Shown here piece after piece: positions 1-10,476 of a stretch of DNA of 64,000 nucleotides. How positions within the stretch are numbered: position 1 is the first letter of the stretch; every line of letters begins with the position of its first letter. The notes under the pieces are model-generated. The model was not told the DNA's origin. It saw nothing but the letters and a program-made list of their open reading frames with translations, and did not search any database. Source of the stretch: Lentzea guizhouensis (lineage in GTDB: Bacteria; Actinomycetota; Actinomycetes; Mycobacteriales; Pseudonocardiaceae); NCBI RefSeq assembly GCF_001701025.1, contig NZ_CP016793.1, positions 4,712,001 to 4,776,000 of the forward strand, read 5' to 3'. Both the position numbers and the translations under genes were made by a program.

Positions 1-885
1 CGCGGTGAGGTGCTGCGGCAGTGGGGCCTGATGGCGCTGGCCGGGCTCGCGCCCATGCTGGCGGTGGTCGCGGCGGCGTGGCCGATGTCGCGGTGGGTGC
101 TGCGGCCGGTGCGCAGGCTCGACGAGGCCACGGCGGCGGTGGCGCAGGGCAACCTCGACGTGCGGGCGGACGAGGTCGGCGGGCCGCCGGAGCTGCGCCG
201 GCTCGCACGCAGCTTCAACACCATGGTCGACGTCGTCGGCAGGGCCCTGAACAGGCAGAAGGCGTTCGTCGCCGACGCCTCGCACCAGCTGCGCAACCCC
301 CTGGCCAGCCTGCGGCTCGCCGTCGACAACCTCGAGCCGCACGTGAGCGGCGAGCACGCGCGGGAAGCCCACCAGATCGCGGTCGACGAGGCCGAGGAGA
401 TGGGCCGGGTGCTCGACACGCTGCTCGCCGCCACCCGCCTCGACAGCGCCCGCGACACCGAACCCGTCGAGATCGACCAGCTCCTGGCCACGCACCGGGC
501 GGGCTGGCAGGCCCTCGCGGCCAGGTCCGGGGTCGAGCTCAAGATCACCGTGCCGCCCGGCCTCACCATGCAGGAACCGCCCGGCGGCCTGGGCAGCGTG
601 CTCGACGAGCTGGTCAGCAACGCCATCCGGCTCGCCAACGCCTCCGAGGTCGTGGTCAGCGGCGCCAAGGGCGAGCTGCACGTGACCGACAACGGTGACG
701 GGCTCAGCGCGGAGGAACGCGAGCACGCCCTGCAGAGGTTCTGGCGGGCGACCAAGCACCAGAACGTGCCCGGCACCGGCATGGGCCTCGCCATCTGCGC
801 CGAGCTGATCGAGTCCGCGGGCGGCACCCTCACGCTGCACGACGCCGGCCCCGGCCTCGACGTGAAGGTCAGCCTCAGCGCGTGA
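1..885 (+). CDS. Sensor histidine kinase, 5' end outside window
   Basis: Membrane sensor kinase of a two-component system. The frame is already open at base 1, so the sensor region lies upstream; the first visible start-like codon (GTG at 10) is probably internal. What remains shows one membrane segment, a HAMP linker (LRPVRRLDEATAAVA), a HisKA dimerisation helix with phospho-acceptor His in ASHQLRNPLASLR, and a HATPase domain with N box (ELVSNAIRLA), DNGDG box and GTGMGLAI lid. All catalytic elements are present. A response regulator is expected just upstream. It converges on the TAXI lipoprotein gene 10 bases downstream, which suggests that this lipoprotein or the symporter beyond it is sensed or controlled. 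The ligand is unknown. Confidence 0.9.
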   Translation, partial: RGEVLRQWGLMALAGLAPMLAVVAAAWPMSRWVLRPVRRLDEATAAVAQGNLDVRADEVGGPPELRRLARSFNTMVDVVGRALNRQKAFVADASHQLRNPLASLRLAVDNLEPHVSGEHAREAHQIAVDEAEEMGRVLDTLLAATRLDSARDTEPVEIDQLLATHRAGWQALAARSGVELKITVPPGLTMQEPPGGLGSVLDELVSNAIRLANASEVVVSGAKGELHVTDNGDGLSAEEREHALQRFWRATKHQNVPGTGMGLAICAELIESAGGTLTLHDAGPGLDVKVSLSA

Positions 886-895
886 GGAGGACCGG

Positions 896-1798
896 TCAGC
901 GCTTGACCTCGCGGAACCACCGCATCGCACCCTCGTGCAACGGCACCTCGCCGGTCGCGATGCCGGTCCGCACGTTGATCCGCGACGCCTCCGGGTGCCC
1001 CTCCACGATCCGCGCGGTCTCGGTGAACACCGTCCGCGTCACCACCTCGACCACGTCCGCGCTCAGCGACTCGTGCGCGAGCAGCAGGTTCGGCACCGCG
1101 AACGTGTGACAGGCGGGGATCGGGTTGTACACCGACTGGGGGATCGTCGCCGGGATGTACGGGCCGAGGAACTCGCGGTGGAGCCGCACCGCCTCGTCCT
1201 GCAGGTTGATCAACCGCACCTGGTCCTTGATGTCGTACACCGCGTCGGTGGGGATTCCGGTCAGCGCGAGCAACGCGTCCAGCGTGCCCGCCGCGAGCCG
1301 GCGCGATGCCTCGGCGTGCCCCATGCGTTCGTCCAAAGCGGACTCTTCGCCGAGGTGCTGCAGCAGCCGCCGCCCGGTGAACTCGGTGCCGGAACCCACC
1401 GGTCCCAGCGAGATCCGCTTGCCGGCCAGGTCTTTCAACGACTCGATCGACGACTCCTTGCGCACCGCGATCTGCATGAAGCTGTCGTAGAGCCGCCCCA
1501 CCGCGCGCACGCTGCCCGGCCGTTCGATCGCGTCCAAAGAGGACAGTGCGAGGTCGGCCCTCCCGGCGGCCAGCAGCTGGAGGTTCTCCACCGACGCGCC
1601 GGTCGGCTGGGCGACCACCTCGGTGTCCGGGAGCTTCTCCGCCAGCACCTGCGCGAGAGCGGACCCGATCTCGCGGAACACCGCGCCGTCCGGGCCGGTG
1701 GCGAGAACGAGCCGCGGGGGTGCTTCGACCCTCTGCCGGGTGCACCCGGCGAGAGCGAGTGCACCCCCTAGCAGAAGAGTGCGACGGCTGAGCGACAC
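896..1798 (-). CDS. TAXI-family TRAP-type solute-binding lipoprotein
   Basis: Predicted extracytoplasmic binding protein anchored by lipid. The N-terminus has an Arg pair, a hydrophobic stretch and lipobox LAGC, so it should be exported and lipidated. The body matches the TAXI family: an early LATGPDGAVFREIG segment, then AAGRADLALSSLDA, and LGPVGSGTEFTGRRLL in the middle. Family members usually feed fused 4TM/12TM TRAP permeases and bind small carboxylates; no such permease is in view. An in-frame stop (TAG 1808-1810) lies just upstream, leaving TTG at 1804 or GTG at 1798 as start. I prefer GTG. It is convergent with the histidine kinase and divergent from the symporter, so it may be a sensing accessory rather than a transport subunit. 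Confidence 0.82.
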   Translation of the reverse strand: MSLSRRTLLLGGALALAGCTRQRVEAPPRLVLATGPDGAVFREIGSALAQVLAEKLPDTEVVAQPTGASVENLQLLAAGRADLALSSLDAIERPGSVRAVGRLYDSFMQIAVRKESSIESLKDLAGKRISLGPVGSGTEFTGRRLLQHLGEESALDERMGHAEASRRLAAGTLDALLALTGIPTDAVYDIKDQVRLINLQDEAVRLHREFLGPYIPATIPQSVYNPIPACHTFAVPNLLLAHESLSADVVEVVTRTVFTETARIVEGHPEASRINVRTGIATGEVPLHEGAMRWFREVKR

Positions 1799-1912
1799 CG
1801 GCAAAGACTAACCGTTACGTCAGGGCTGTCTGAAGTTTCCGGATCGCGCCTTGTCGCTGGTCGTGGCGCGGCTCACCCTCACTACCCAACGCGAAGTGTT
1901 CGAGGAGGAACC

Positions 1913-3271
1913 GTGGCGACCACCACCACAGGCCGCAAACCGATCTACAAGCACCTGTACTTCTGGGTGCTGGTCTCCATCGTGCTGGGCGCCGCGGTCG
2001 GGTTCCTGTTCCCGAAACAGGCGTCCGAGATGAAGTGGCTCGCCGACCTGTTCGTGAACCTGGTCAAGGTCGTCATCGCACCGACGATCTTCGCCACCAT
2101 CATCGTCGGCATCGCCGGGCTGGGGAACCTCGCCAAGGCGGGCGGCCTGGCCCTGCGGACGATCCTCTACTTCACCGCGATGACCACGGTGGCGCTCGCC
2201 ATCGGCCTCGTCGTCGTGAACATCGTGCAGCCGGGTCACCACGGCGGTGAGATCGAGCTGAACGCCAGTGCGGCGGACAAGACGCTGAAGGACGCGTCGA
2301 GCGCGGAGACCGGCATCACCGGCTTCATCCTGAGCCTCGTGCCGAAGTCGTTCGTCAGCGCCTTCACCGACGGTCAGCTGATCCAGGTGCTCGTGGTCGC
2401 GATCCTCGTGGCCGTCGCGGTCGCCGGCATGGGCGAGCGCGGTGCCAAGGTCGTCTCCGCGATGGAAACGCTCTCCAAGGTGATGTTCGGCATCATCAAG
2501 ATCGTCATGTACGTCGCGCCGATCGGTGCCTTCGGCGGCATCGCCTACACCGTCGGCAAGTTCGGCGGCAGCGTGCTCGGCAAGCTGCTGTGGCTGATGG
2601 GCTCGTTCTACGCCACCTGCATCGTGTTCGTCGTGGTGGTGCTCGGCATCGTCGCGAAGGTCGCGGGCTTCAGCCTCTTCAAGTTCCTGCGCTACATCAA
2701 GGACGAGATCCTGATCGTGCTCGGCACCTCGTCGTCCGAGTCGGTGCTGCCGCGCATGATGGTCAAGCTGGAGGCGGCGGGCGCGCAGAAGTCGGTCGTC
2801 GGCCTCACCATCCCGACTGGCTACTCGTTCAACCTCGACGGCACCTGCATCTACCTGACCATGGGCGCGATCTTCATCGCCCAGGCCACGGGCCACGACG
2901 TGTCGATCGGCGTCCAGATCGGTCTGCTGCTGTTCATGCTGATCGCGTCCAAGGGCGCGGCGGGCGTCACCGGTGCCGGCCTGGTCACCCTGGCGGCCTC
3001 GCTGCAGGCGTTCGAGGCCCACAGCGCCATCCCGGCCGTCGGCATCGCGCTCATCGTCGGCATCGACCGGTTCATGTCCGAGGCCCGCGCCATCACCAAC
3101 GTCATCGGCAACGGTGTCGGCTCGCTCGTGGTCGCCGCCTGGCAGAAGGCGCTCGACAAGGACCGCCTGACCGAGGTGCTGAACAACCCCGACAGCGTCG
3201 ACGTCGACGACCTGCTGGCCAAGCAGACCGGCGCGGACGACGACAAGAAGGAGCCGGTCGCGGCTCACTGA
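1913..3271 (+). CDS. Dicarboxylate/amino acid:cation symporter (DAACS family)
   Basis: Secondary transporter of the glutamate/C4-dicarboxylate (DctA/GltP) family, 452 residues, importing dicarboxylates or acidic amino acids with H+ or Na+. GTG start with a strong ribosome site GAGGAGGAA (1901-1909). The family's serine-rich re-entrant loop (GTSSSESVLPRMM) and substrate-binding NLDGT motif are intact, as is the late SKGAAGVTGAG motif. The N-terminus runs straight into the first membrane helix (HLYFWVLVSIVLGAAVGFL). The C-terminal tail is hydrophilic and charged. Neighbours are a TAXI binding lipoprotein and a histidine kinase, a context that fits sensing and uptake of organic acids. Substrate cannot be decided from sequence alone. 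Confidence 0.9.
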   Translation: MATTTTGRKPIYKHLYFWVLVSIVLGAAVGFLFPKQASEMKWLADLFVNLVKVVIAPTIFATIIVGIAGLGNLAKAGGLALRTILYFTAMTTVALAIGLVVVNIVQPGHHGGEIELNASAADKTLKDASSAETGITGFILSLVPKSFVSAFTDGQLIQVLVVAILVAVAVAGMGERGAKVVSAMETLSKVMFGIIKIVMYVAPIGAFGGIAYTVGKFGGSVLGKLLWLMGSFYATCIVFVVVVLGIVAKVAGFSLFKFLRYIKDEILIVLGTSSSESVLPRMMVKLEAAGAQKSVVGLTIPTGYSFNLDGTCIYLTMGAIFIAQATGHDVSIGVQIGLLLFMLIASKGAAGVTGAGLVTLAASLQAFEAHSAIPAVGIALIVGIDRFMSEARAITNVIGNGVGSLVVAAWQKALDKDRLTEVLNNPDSVDVDDLLAKQTGADDDKKEPVAAH

Positions 3272-3277
3272 GCGTCC

Positions 3278-3309
3278 GTGGCCGGAGGTGCCCACCCGCC
3301 TCCGGCCAC
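3278..3309 (+). terminator. Hairpin terminator after symporter
   Basis: Perfect 11-bp inverted repeat GTGGCCGGAGG/CCTCCGGCCAC with a 10-nt loop, starting 6 bases after the symporter stop codon. No T tract follows, as is common in actinobacteria. Confidence 0.7.
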
Positions 3310-3351
3310 GTGACCAGACGGCCGGAAACGACCCGCGAGGCTTCTCGAACG

Positions 3352-3400
3352 CCGAGGTCCCGGTCCTCCCGCAGGCAGCGCGGGAGGACCGGGAACTCGG
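3352..3400 (+). terminator. Strong second terminator hairpin
   Basis: Perfect 15-bp stem (3358-3372 with 3380-3394, 7-nt loop). It is extended by five more pairs beyond one mismatch (CCGAG 3352-3356 with CTCGG 3396-3400) and followed by TCTTTTG. Together with the hairpin 42 bases upstream it isolates the symporter from gltB. Confidence 0.85.
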
Positions 3401-3572
3401 TCTTTTGACCGTCAACAACCCCGACCGGGCAGAGTGGACGGTGACGCGTGAGCGTCCGCTAACTGAGACGCTGAGCCGCTGACCAGAGGGGACAAGGGGT
3501 CAACAGGCTGATCCCGTGCCAACGCGCGAATGTTGTGCAGCTCTCATCAGGCTGGCCCTAGTTGAACGTTCG

Positions 3573-3653
3573 GTTACGCTAACCCAGCCGTAACGGAGCT
3601 CGACGTCCGCTGCAATGTCGCTCAGCGCTGGGAAATCGTTACGCTTCCATGAC
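3573..3653 (+). promoter_or_regulatory. GTTAC/GTAAC half-sites upstream of gltB, possible GlnR boxes
   Basis: The 400-base gltB upstream region holds GTTAC at 3573-3577, GTAAC at 3590-3594 and GTTAC-n6-ATGAC at 3638-3653. Actinobacterial GlnR binds loosely conserved GTnAC-n6-GaAAC repeats at nitrogen-assimilation genes, and gltBD is a plausible target. The half-sites are seen; GlnR binding is inference, and the second half of each box matches weakly. Confidence 0.35.
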
Positions 3654-3806
3654 CTAGATCACCCATTGGCGGGTGTCCCTGGGTTTCGCGGCTGTTAAAG
3701 TCGCGTCAACACGCGGGCCATCGTCGTCCCGTGCTCCCACCTGTTGGTACGAGGTCTGAGCACGAGGACTAGTTCTTCAGCGAGGACGACGAAGGAGGTC
3801 TGCGCA

Positions 3807-6800
3807 GTGATCTTCTCCGCCATCCCCGGCCCCCAGGGTCTGTACGACCCAGCTGATGAGCGCGACGCCTGTGGTGTCGCCATGGTGGCCGACATCCAGG
3901 GCAGGCGTTCCCACGGCATCGTGAGCGACGCGCTCACCGCCCTAGCAAACCTCGAGCACCGCGGTGCCGCCGGTGCCGAGCCCACCTCGGGTGACGGTGC
4001 CGGGATCCTGTTGCAGCTGCCGGACGAGTTCCTGCGTGCTGTCGTCGACTTCGACCTGCCGGAGAGCGGCGGGTACGCGGCGGGAATCGCTTTCCTGCCG
4101 TTTGAGGCCGAAGAACGCGAGTCCGCTCGCGCGCAGATCGAGCGCATCGCGGTCGAGGAGGGCCTGGAGGTCATCGGCTGGCGCGACGTGCCGGTCGACC
4201 CGGAGAAGGCCGGCGTCGGTCCCACGGCGTTGTCCGTGGCGCCGCACTTCGCGCAGCTGTTCGTCAAGGGCACGCGCGGCGAGACCGGCATCGGGCTGGA
4301 CCGCCTGACCTTCTGCCTGCGCAAGCGGGTCGAGCACGAGGGCAGCGTGTACTTCCCGTCGCTGTCCGCGCGCACGATCGTCTACAAGGGAATGCTGACG
4401 ACCGAGCAGCTGCCGGCGTTCTTCCCGGACCTGCGCGACGAGCGGCTGTACAGCGCGATCGCGTTGGTGCACAGCCGGTTCTCCACCAACACGTTCCCGT
4501 CGTGGCCGCTGGCGCACCCGTTCCGGTTCGTCGCCCACAACGGTGAGATCAACACCGTGCGCGGCAACCGCAACCGCATGCGCGCCCGGGAGGCGTTGCT
4601 GGACAGCGACCTCATCCCCGGCGACCTCGCGCGGCTGTTCCCGATCTGCGACCCGGACGGGTCGGACTCGGCGTCGTTCGACGAGGTGCTGGAGCTGCTG
4701 CACCTCGGCGGCCGCAGCCTGCCGCACGCGGTGCTGATGATGATCCCGGAGGCGTGGGAGAACCACGCCACGATGGATCCGAAGCGCCGCGCGTTCTACC
4801 AGTTCCACGCCTCCCTGATGGAGCCGTGGGACGGCCCGGCGTGTGTCACGTTCACCGACGGCGAGGTCGTGGGCGCGGTCCTGGACCGCAACGGCCTGCG
4901 GCCCGCCCGCTGGTGGCAGACCGCCGACGGCCGCGTGGTGCTCGCCTCCGAGTCCGGTGTGCTGGACGTGCCGTCCGACCAGGTCGTCGCGAAGGGCCGG
5001 CTGCAGCCGGGCCGGATGTTCCTGGTCGACACCGCCCAGGGCCGCATCGTCGACGACGAGGAGCTCAAGTCGAACCTGGCCTCCGAGCGGCCCTACGACG
5101 AGTGGCTGCACGCGGGTCTGCTCGACCTCGCCGACCTGGCCGACCGCGAGCACGTGGTGCAGAGCCACGAGTCGGTCGTGCGCCGCCAGCTCACCTTCGG
5201 CTACACCGAGGAGGAGCTGCGGATCCTGCTCACGCCCATGTCGATCATGGGTCAGGAACCTCGGCTCCATGGGCACGGACACCCCGGTCGCCGCGCTGTC
5301 GCAGCGTTCGCGGCTGCTCTACGACTACTTCGTGCAGAACTTCGCGCAGGTCACGAACCCGCCGCTGGACGCGATCCGCGAGGAGATCGTCACCTCCGTC
5401 AAGCGCGTGATGGGCCCCGAGCAGAACCTGCTCGACCCCGGCCCGGTGTCCTGCCGGCACGTCACGCTCGACTACCCGGTGATCGACAACGACGAGCTCG
5501 CCAAGCTCATCCACATCAACGACGACGGCGACCTGCCCGGCTTCGCGTGCACCGTCCTGTCGGGACTGTACGAAGTGGACGGTGGTGGCGAGGCTCTGAC
5601 CGCGGCGATCGAGCGCGTGCGCCGGGAGGCGTCGGAAGCGATCGCCAACGGTGCCCGCACGCTGGTGCTGAGCGACCGCGACTCCGACCACCGCATGGCA
5701 CCGATCCCGTCGCTGCTGCTCGTCTCCGCGGTGCACCACCACCTGGTGCGCACCAAGGAACGCCTGCGCGTCGCCCTCGTCGTCGAGTCCGGTGACTGCC
5801 GCGAGGTCCACCACGTCGCCGCACTGCTGAGCTACGGCGCCGCCGCGGTGAACCCGTACCTCGCGTTCGAGACGATCGAGGACCTGATCAGCCAGGGCGC
5901 CATCACCGGCGTCCCGGCGCACAAGGCGATCCGCAACTACGTCAAGGCGCTCGTCAAGGGCGTCCTGAAGATCATGTCGAAGATGGGCATCTCGACCGTC
6001 GGCGCCTACACCGCGGCGCAGATCTTCGAGGCGGTCGGCCTGTCGAACGAGCTGCTGGACGAGTACTTCACCGGCACGCAGTCGAAGCTCGGCGGCGTCG
6101 GTCTCGACGTGCTCGCCGAGGAGGTGGCGCTGCGCCACCGCCGCGCGTACCCGGACAACCCCACCGACCGCGCGCACCGCAGGCTCGAGGTCGGTGGCGA
6201 CTACCAGTACCGCCGCGAGGGCGAGCTGCACCTGTTCACACCGGAGACGGTGTTCCTGCTGCAGCACGCCACGAAGACGCGCAAGGAGGACGTCTTCCGC
6301 CAGTACACGGCGGAGGTCGAGCGCGTCTCGCGGCAGGGCGGCACGTTGCGCGGCCTGTTCAAGTTCCGCACCGAGGGCCGCACGCCGATCCCGATCGACG
6401 AGGTGGAGCCCGTCAGCGCGATCGTCAAGCGCTTCAACACCGGTGCCATGTCGTACGGCTCGATCTCGGCCGAGGCGCACGAGACCCTCGCCATCGCGAT
6501 GAACCGGCTCGGCGGCCGGTCGAACTCCGGTGAGGGCGGCGAGGACCGCGAGCGCCTGTACGACCCGGAACGCCGTTCCGCGGTCAAGCAGGTCGCGAGT
6601 GGACGGTTCGGTGTCACGAGCGAGTACCTCGTGAACTCCACGGACATCCAGATCAAGATGGCGCAGGGCGCGAAGCCCGGCGAGGGCGGCCAGTTGCCCG
6701 GCTTCAAGGTCTACCCGTGGGTCGCGCGCACCCGGCACTCCACGCCGGGCGTCGGTCTCATCTCGCCGCCGCCGCACCACGACATCTACTCGATCGAGGA

Positions 6801-8326
6801 CCTGGCGCAACTCATCCACGACCTGAAGAACGCGAACGAGCAGGCACGGGTTCACGTGAAGCTCGTCTCGTCGATCGGCGTGGGCACGGTCGCGGCGGGG
6901 GTCGCCAAGGCGCACGCGGACGTCGTGCTGATCTCCGGCTACGACGGCGGCACCGGTGCCTCGCCGATGAACTCGCTCAAGCACGCGGGCACGCCGTGGG
7001 AGATCGGCCTCGCCGAGACCCAGCAGACGTTGCTGCTCAACGGTTTGCGCGACCGCATCACCGTCCAGGTCGACGGCGCGATGCGCACCGGCCGCGACGT
7101 CGTGGTGGCCGCGCTGCTCGGCGCCGAGGAGTTCGGCTTCGCCACCGCACCGCTGATCGTCGCCGGCTGCGTGATGATGCGCGTCTGCCACCTGGACACC
7201 TGCCCGGTCGGCGTCGCCACGCAGAACCCGGACCTGCGGGCCCGCTACACCGGCCAGGCCGACCACGTCGTGAACTTCTTCGAGTTCATCGCGCAGGAGG
7301 CCCGCGAACTGCTGGCGGAGCTGGGTTTCCGCACGATCGACGAGGCCGTCGGCCACGCCGAGCTGCTCGACAAGGACGACGCGATCGAGCACTGGAAGAC
7401 CGAGGGCCTCAACCTGGACCCGGTCTTCGAGGTGCCGGAGACGCCGTACCCGACGGCGAAGCGCAAGGTCCGCGAGCAGGACCACGGCCTCGACAAGGCA
7501 CTGGACCGCACGCTGATCCAGCTCGCCGAGGCGGCGCTGGAGGACGCGCACCAGGTCAAGCTGGAGCTGCCGGTCCGCAACGTCAACCGCACGGTCGGCA
7601 CGCTGCTCGGCGCCGAGGTCACCCGCCTACGGCGGTGAGGGCCTGGAGGACGACACGATCCACGTGAAGCTCACGGGGTCGGCCGGCCAGTCGCTCGGCG
7701 CGTTCCTGCCGCGCGGCATCACGCTGGAGATGGTCGGCGACGCCAACGACTACGTCGGCAAGGGCCTGTCCGGCGGCCGGATCATCGTCCGCCCGCACGA
7801 CGACGCGCCGTTCCGCGCGGAGCTGCAGGTGATCGCGGGCAACGTGATCGGCTACGGCGCCACGTCGGGTGAGATCTTCCTGCGCGGCCGGGTGGGCGAA
7901 CGCTTCTGCGTCCGCAACTCCGGTGCCACGCTGGTGGCCGAGGGCGTGGGCGACCACGCGTTCGAGTACATGACCGGAGGCCGTGCCGTCGTGCTCGGCC
8001 CGACCGGTCGCAACGTCGCGGCCGGCATGTCCGGCGGCATCGCGTACGTGCTGGACCTGGACCCGTTGTCGGTGAACCAGGAGATGGTGAATCTGCAGCG
8101 CCTCAGCGCCGAGGACCTGCGTTGGCTCAAGGACGTCGTCACCAGGCACCACGAGCACACCGGTTCCGCGGTGGCCGCTTCACTGCTCGGTGACTGGACT
8201 CGGCGAGCCGGTGCGTTCACGAAGGTCATGCCCGGCGACTACCAGCGCGTTCTCGAGGCCATGCGTCTCGCCCGCGCCGAGGGCCGGGACGTTGACGCGG
8301 CTGTCATGGAGGCGTCTCGTGGCTGA
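3807..8326 (+). CDS. gltB: Glutamate synthase large subunit, two apparent frameshifts
   Basis: NADPH-dependent GOGAT large subunit: transfers glutamine amide nitrogen to 2-oxoglutarate. GTG start at 3807 follows GAAGGAGG. A short propeptide precedes the class-II amidotransferase Cys ([10 protein letters not shown]). The central, FMN-binding and GXGXG domains follow, and the 3Fe-4S cysteines lie in [19 protein letters not shown]. Full length is about 1,507 codons, as expected. The frame changes twice: near 5260 (reads PMSIMGQEP, then resumes [13 protein letters not shown] in the next frame) and near 7627 ([10 protein letters not shown], then [10 protein letters not shown] in the next frame). 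Restoring two bases at each point (CC^TCGG, CGCC^TAC) rebuilds the family sequence exactly. Either base-calling errors or a recent pseudogene; both sides are under normal codon use. Overlaps gltD by 8 bases. Confidence 0.9.
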
Positions 8327-9824
8327 TCCACAGGGTTTCATGAAGTACTCCCGCTCCGACGCGCCGAAGCGTCCGAAGCCGGACCGGTTGCAGGACTGGA
8401 ACGAGGTGTACCTGCACGAGGACCCGGCCGAGCGCAACGCGGCCGTCCGCACGCAGGCCACCCGGTGCATGGACTGCGGCATCCCGTTCTGCCACAGCGG
8501 AAGCGCGGGCTGCCCGCTGGGCAACCTGATCCCGGAGTGGAACGACCTGGTGCGCCGCGGCGACTGGGAGCTCGCCTCCGACCGCCTGCACGCCACCAAC
8601 AACTTCCCGGAGTTCACGGGTCGTCTGTGCCCGGCGCCGTGTGAGGCCGCGTGCGTGCTGGCGATCTCGCACGACGCCGGTGGCGCGGTCGCGATCAAGC
8701 GGGTCGAGGAGACCATCGCCGACGTGTCGTGGGAGAACGGCTACGTGCAGCCGTCCACGGCCGCGGTGCACTCCGGCAAGCGCGTCGCGGTCGTCGGCTC
8801 CGGCCCCGCCGGTCTGGCCGCCGCCCAGCAGCTGACCCGCGCGGGCCACGAAGTCGTCGTGTACGAACGCGACGACCGTCTCGGCGGCCTGCTGCGCTAC
8901 GGCATCCCCGAGTTCAAGATGGAGAAGAAGGTCCTCGACCGCAGGCTGTCCCAGCTGCGCCGCGAGGGCACGAAGTTCGTGACCGGCTGCGAGGTCGGCG
9001 TCGACATCACGGTCGAGCAGCTGCGGTCCGACTTCGACGCGGTCGTGCTGGCCGTGGGCGCGTTGCGCGGCCGGGACGACAAGACCACGCCCGGCCGTGA
9101 CCTCGACGGCATCCACCTCGCGATGGACCACCTGGTCCCCGCGAACCGCGCCTGCGAGGGCGACGGCCCGTCCTCGATCTCCGCCGAGGGCAAGCACGTC
9201 ATCGTCATCGGCGGCGGCGACACGGGCGCCGACTGCTACGGCACCGCGACCCGCCAGGGCGCGCTGTCGGTGACGCAGCTCGACCAGTACCCGATGCCGC
9301 CGTCGGTCCGCGACGACGACCGCTCGCCGTGGCCGGTGTGGCCGCACGTCCTGCGCACCTACCCGGCGCACGAGGAGGCCGGCGAACGCCGCTTCACCGT
9401 GGCGGTCCGCCGCTTCGTGGGCGACGACGCCGGGCACGTGCGGTTCATCGAGCTGCAGCAGGTCCGCGTCGAGAAGGACTCCTCCGGCCGCCGCAGGGTC
9501 GTGCCGCTGTCCGACGAGGTCGAGGTCCTGCCCGCCGACATGGTGTTGCTGGCCATCGGTTTCGAGGGCGTCGAGCACATGAAGGTCCTCGACGACTTCG
9601 GCATCCCGCTGTCCTCCCGAGGCACCATCTCGTGCGGCTCCGACTGGCAGACGACCGCACCCGGCGTGTTCGTCTGCGGCGACGCCCACCGCGGCGCGTC
9701 GCTGGTGGTGTGGGCGATCGCCGAGGGCCGGTCCGTGGCGCACGCCGTGGACAAGTTCCTCACCGGCGCGTCCAGCCTGCCCTCGCCCGTGATCCCCAAC
9801 CTGCTTCCGCTCGCGGTGGTCTGA
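8319..9824 (+). CDS. gltD: Glutamate synthase small subunit
   Basis: Small (beta) subunit of NADPH-GOGAT, 501 residues, which passes electrons from NADPH through FAD and 4Fe-4S clusters to GltB. GTG start at 8319 inside the gltB end, with GGAGG at 8308-8312. N-terminal cluster cysteines are visible in [10 protein letters not shown] and again in [12 protein letters not shown]. The FAD-binding motif is [13 protein letters not shown] and the NADPH-binding motif is [11 protein letters not shown]. The C-terminal [20 protein letters not shown] segment is typical of the family. It is translationally coupled to gltB and intact, which argues that the operon is functional and that the gltB breaks need checking. 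Confidence 0.97.
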   Translation: MADPQGFMKYSRSDAPKRPKPDRLQDWNEVYLHEDPAERNAAVRTQATRCMDCGIPFCHSGSAGCPLGNLIPEWNDLVRRGDWELASDRLHATNNFPEFTGRLCPAPCEAACVLAISHDAGGAVAIKRVEETIADVSWENGYVQPSTAAVHSGKRVAVVGSGPAGLAAAQQLTRAGHEVVVYERDDRLGGLLRYGIPEFKMEKKVLDRRLSQLRREGTKFVTGCEVGVDITVEQLRSDFDAVVLAVGALRGRDDKTTPGRDLDGIHLAMDHLVPANRACEGDGPSSISAEGKHVIVIGGGDTGADCYGTATRQGALSVTQLDQYPMPPSVRDDDRSPWPVWPHVLRTYPAHEEAGERRFTVAVRRFVGDDAGHVRFIELQQVRVEKDSSGRRRVVPLSDEVEVLPADMVLLAIGFEGVEHMKVLDDFGIPLSSRGTISCGSDWQTTAPGVFVCGDAHRGASLVVWAIAEGRSVAHAVDKFLTGASSLPSPVIPNLLPLAVV

Positions 9825-9854
9825 CAACGGCGTCCGACCACCGGCAGCAGCATG

Positions 9855-9890
9855 ACGCCCCGGCCCGACAACGACGTCGGACCGGGGCGT
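9855..9890 (+). terminator. Terminator of gltBD
   Basis: 15-bp stem with one mismatch (ACGCCCCGGCCCGAC with GTCGGACCGGGGCGT, 6-nt loop), followed by TCGCCTTTGT. It lies 30 bases after the gltD stop. Confidence 0.8.
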
Positions 9891-9912
9891 TCGCCTTTGT
9901 AGGCTGGCGGTC

Positions 9913-10356
9913 GTGGAACCGTTTCCGATGGCGTTCGCGGTGATCCGGGGTGAGTTCGCCGGCTCGACCTGGGACGCGGTGGCCCGGCGGTTCGACGAAC
10001 TGCGCTGGGGCAACAAGGACTTCGCGTCGCACCAGTACGTGCGGGACGTCATCGCCAGCGTCGTGGACAGCGGTGTGGCCGGGCGCCTGGGGGTGACCAC
10101 GTCGATGCACGACCTCGTCGTGGTGTCGCTCGAGACGACGAACGGGCACTACGAGACGATCAAGGTGCATGCTCCTGGCGTGCTGGCGCCGGTGGACGAC
10201 GGCTGCTTCGTGCTCACCTTCTACGGGAACAAGAGGCGCAAGCGGGGGTGTCAGGTGGTCGAGCAGCACCCGGTGGCGGACGCCGTGCCGGCGTTCTGGC
10301 GGATGGTCGGGGAGAAGTTCGGCGTGACGCGTGATCCCGGTCAGCCGACCGGGTGA
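9913..10356 (+). CDS. Hypothetical protein, 147 residues
   Basis: I do not recognise a family. GTG start at 9913, shortly after the gltD terminator, so it has its own promoter or read-through transcription. The protein is soluble, with no signal peptide or membrane segment. It looks like a compact alpha/beta fold, with strand-like stretches LVVVSLETTN and GCFVLTFYGN and a basic patch NKRRKRGC. Codon use matches the genome. It precedes the DUF4062-NACHT gene by 120 bases on the same strand, but nothing ties it functionally to that gene. Confidence 0.65.
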   Translation: MEPFPMAFAVIRGEFAGSTWDAVARRFDELRWGNKDFASHQYVRDVIASVVDSGVAGRLGVTTSMHDLVVVSLETTNGHYETIKVHAPGVLAPVDDGCFVLTFYGNKRRKRGCQVVEQHPVADAVPAFWRMVGEKFGVTRDPGQPTG

Positions 10357-10476
10357 CCGGTCGCGGCGACCAGCGCACGTACGCCCTTGCGGCCGTCACC
10401 ACGACGTCCAGCACGGGCTTGGGTGTGGCACAACGGGCGCAGCCTTGTACATCCGGTCGTTTGAGACCATTGGCAG

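Noticed and set aside
1820..3418. Long open frame on the minus strand opposite the symporter gene (about 530 codons)
   Set aside because: His/Asp/Arg-rich composition typical of antisense frames in high-GC DNA; the plus strand encodes a clear transporter.
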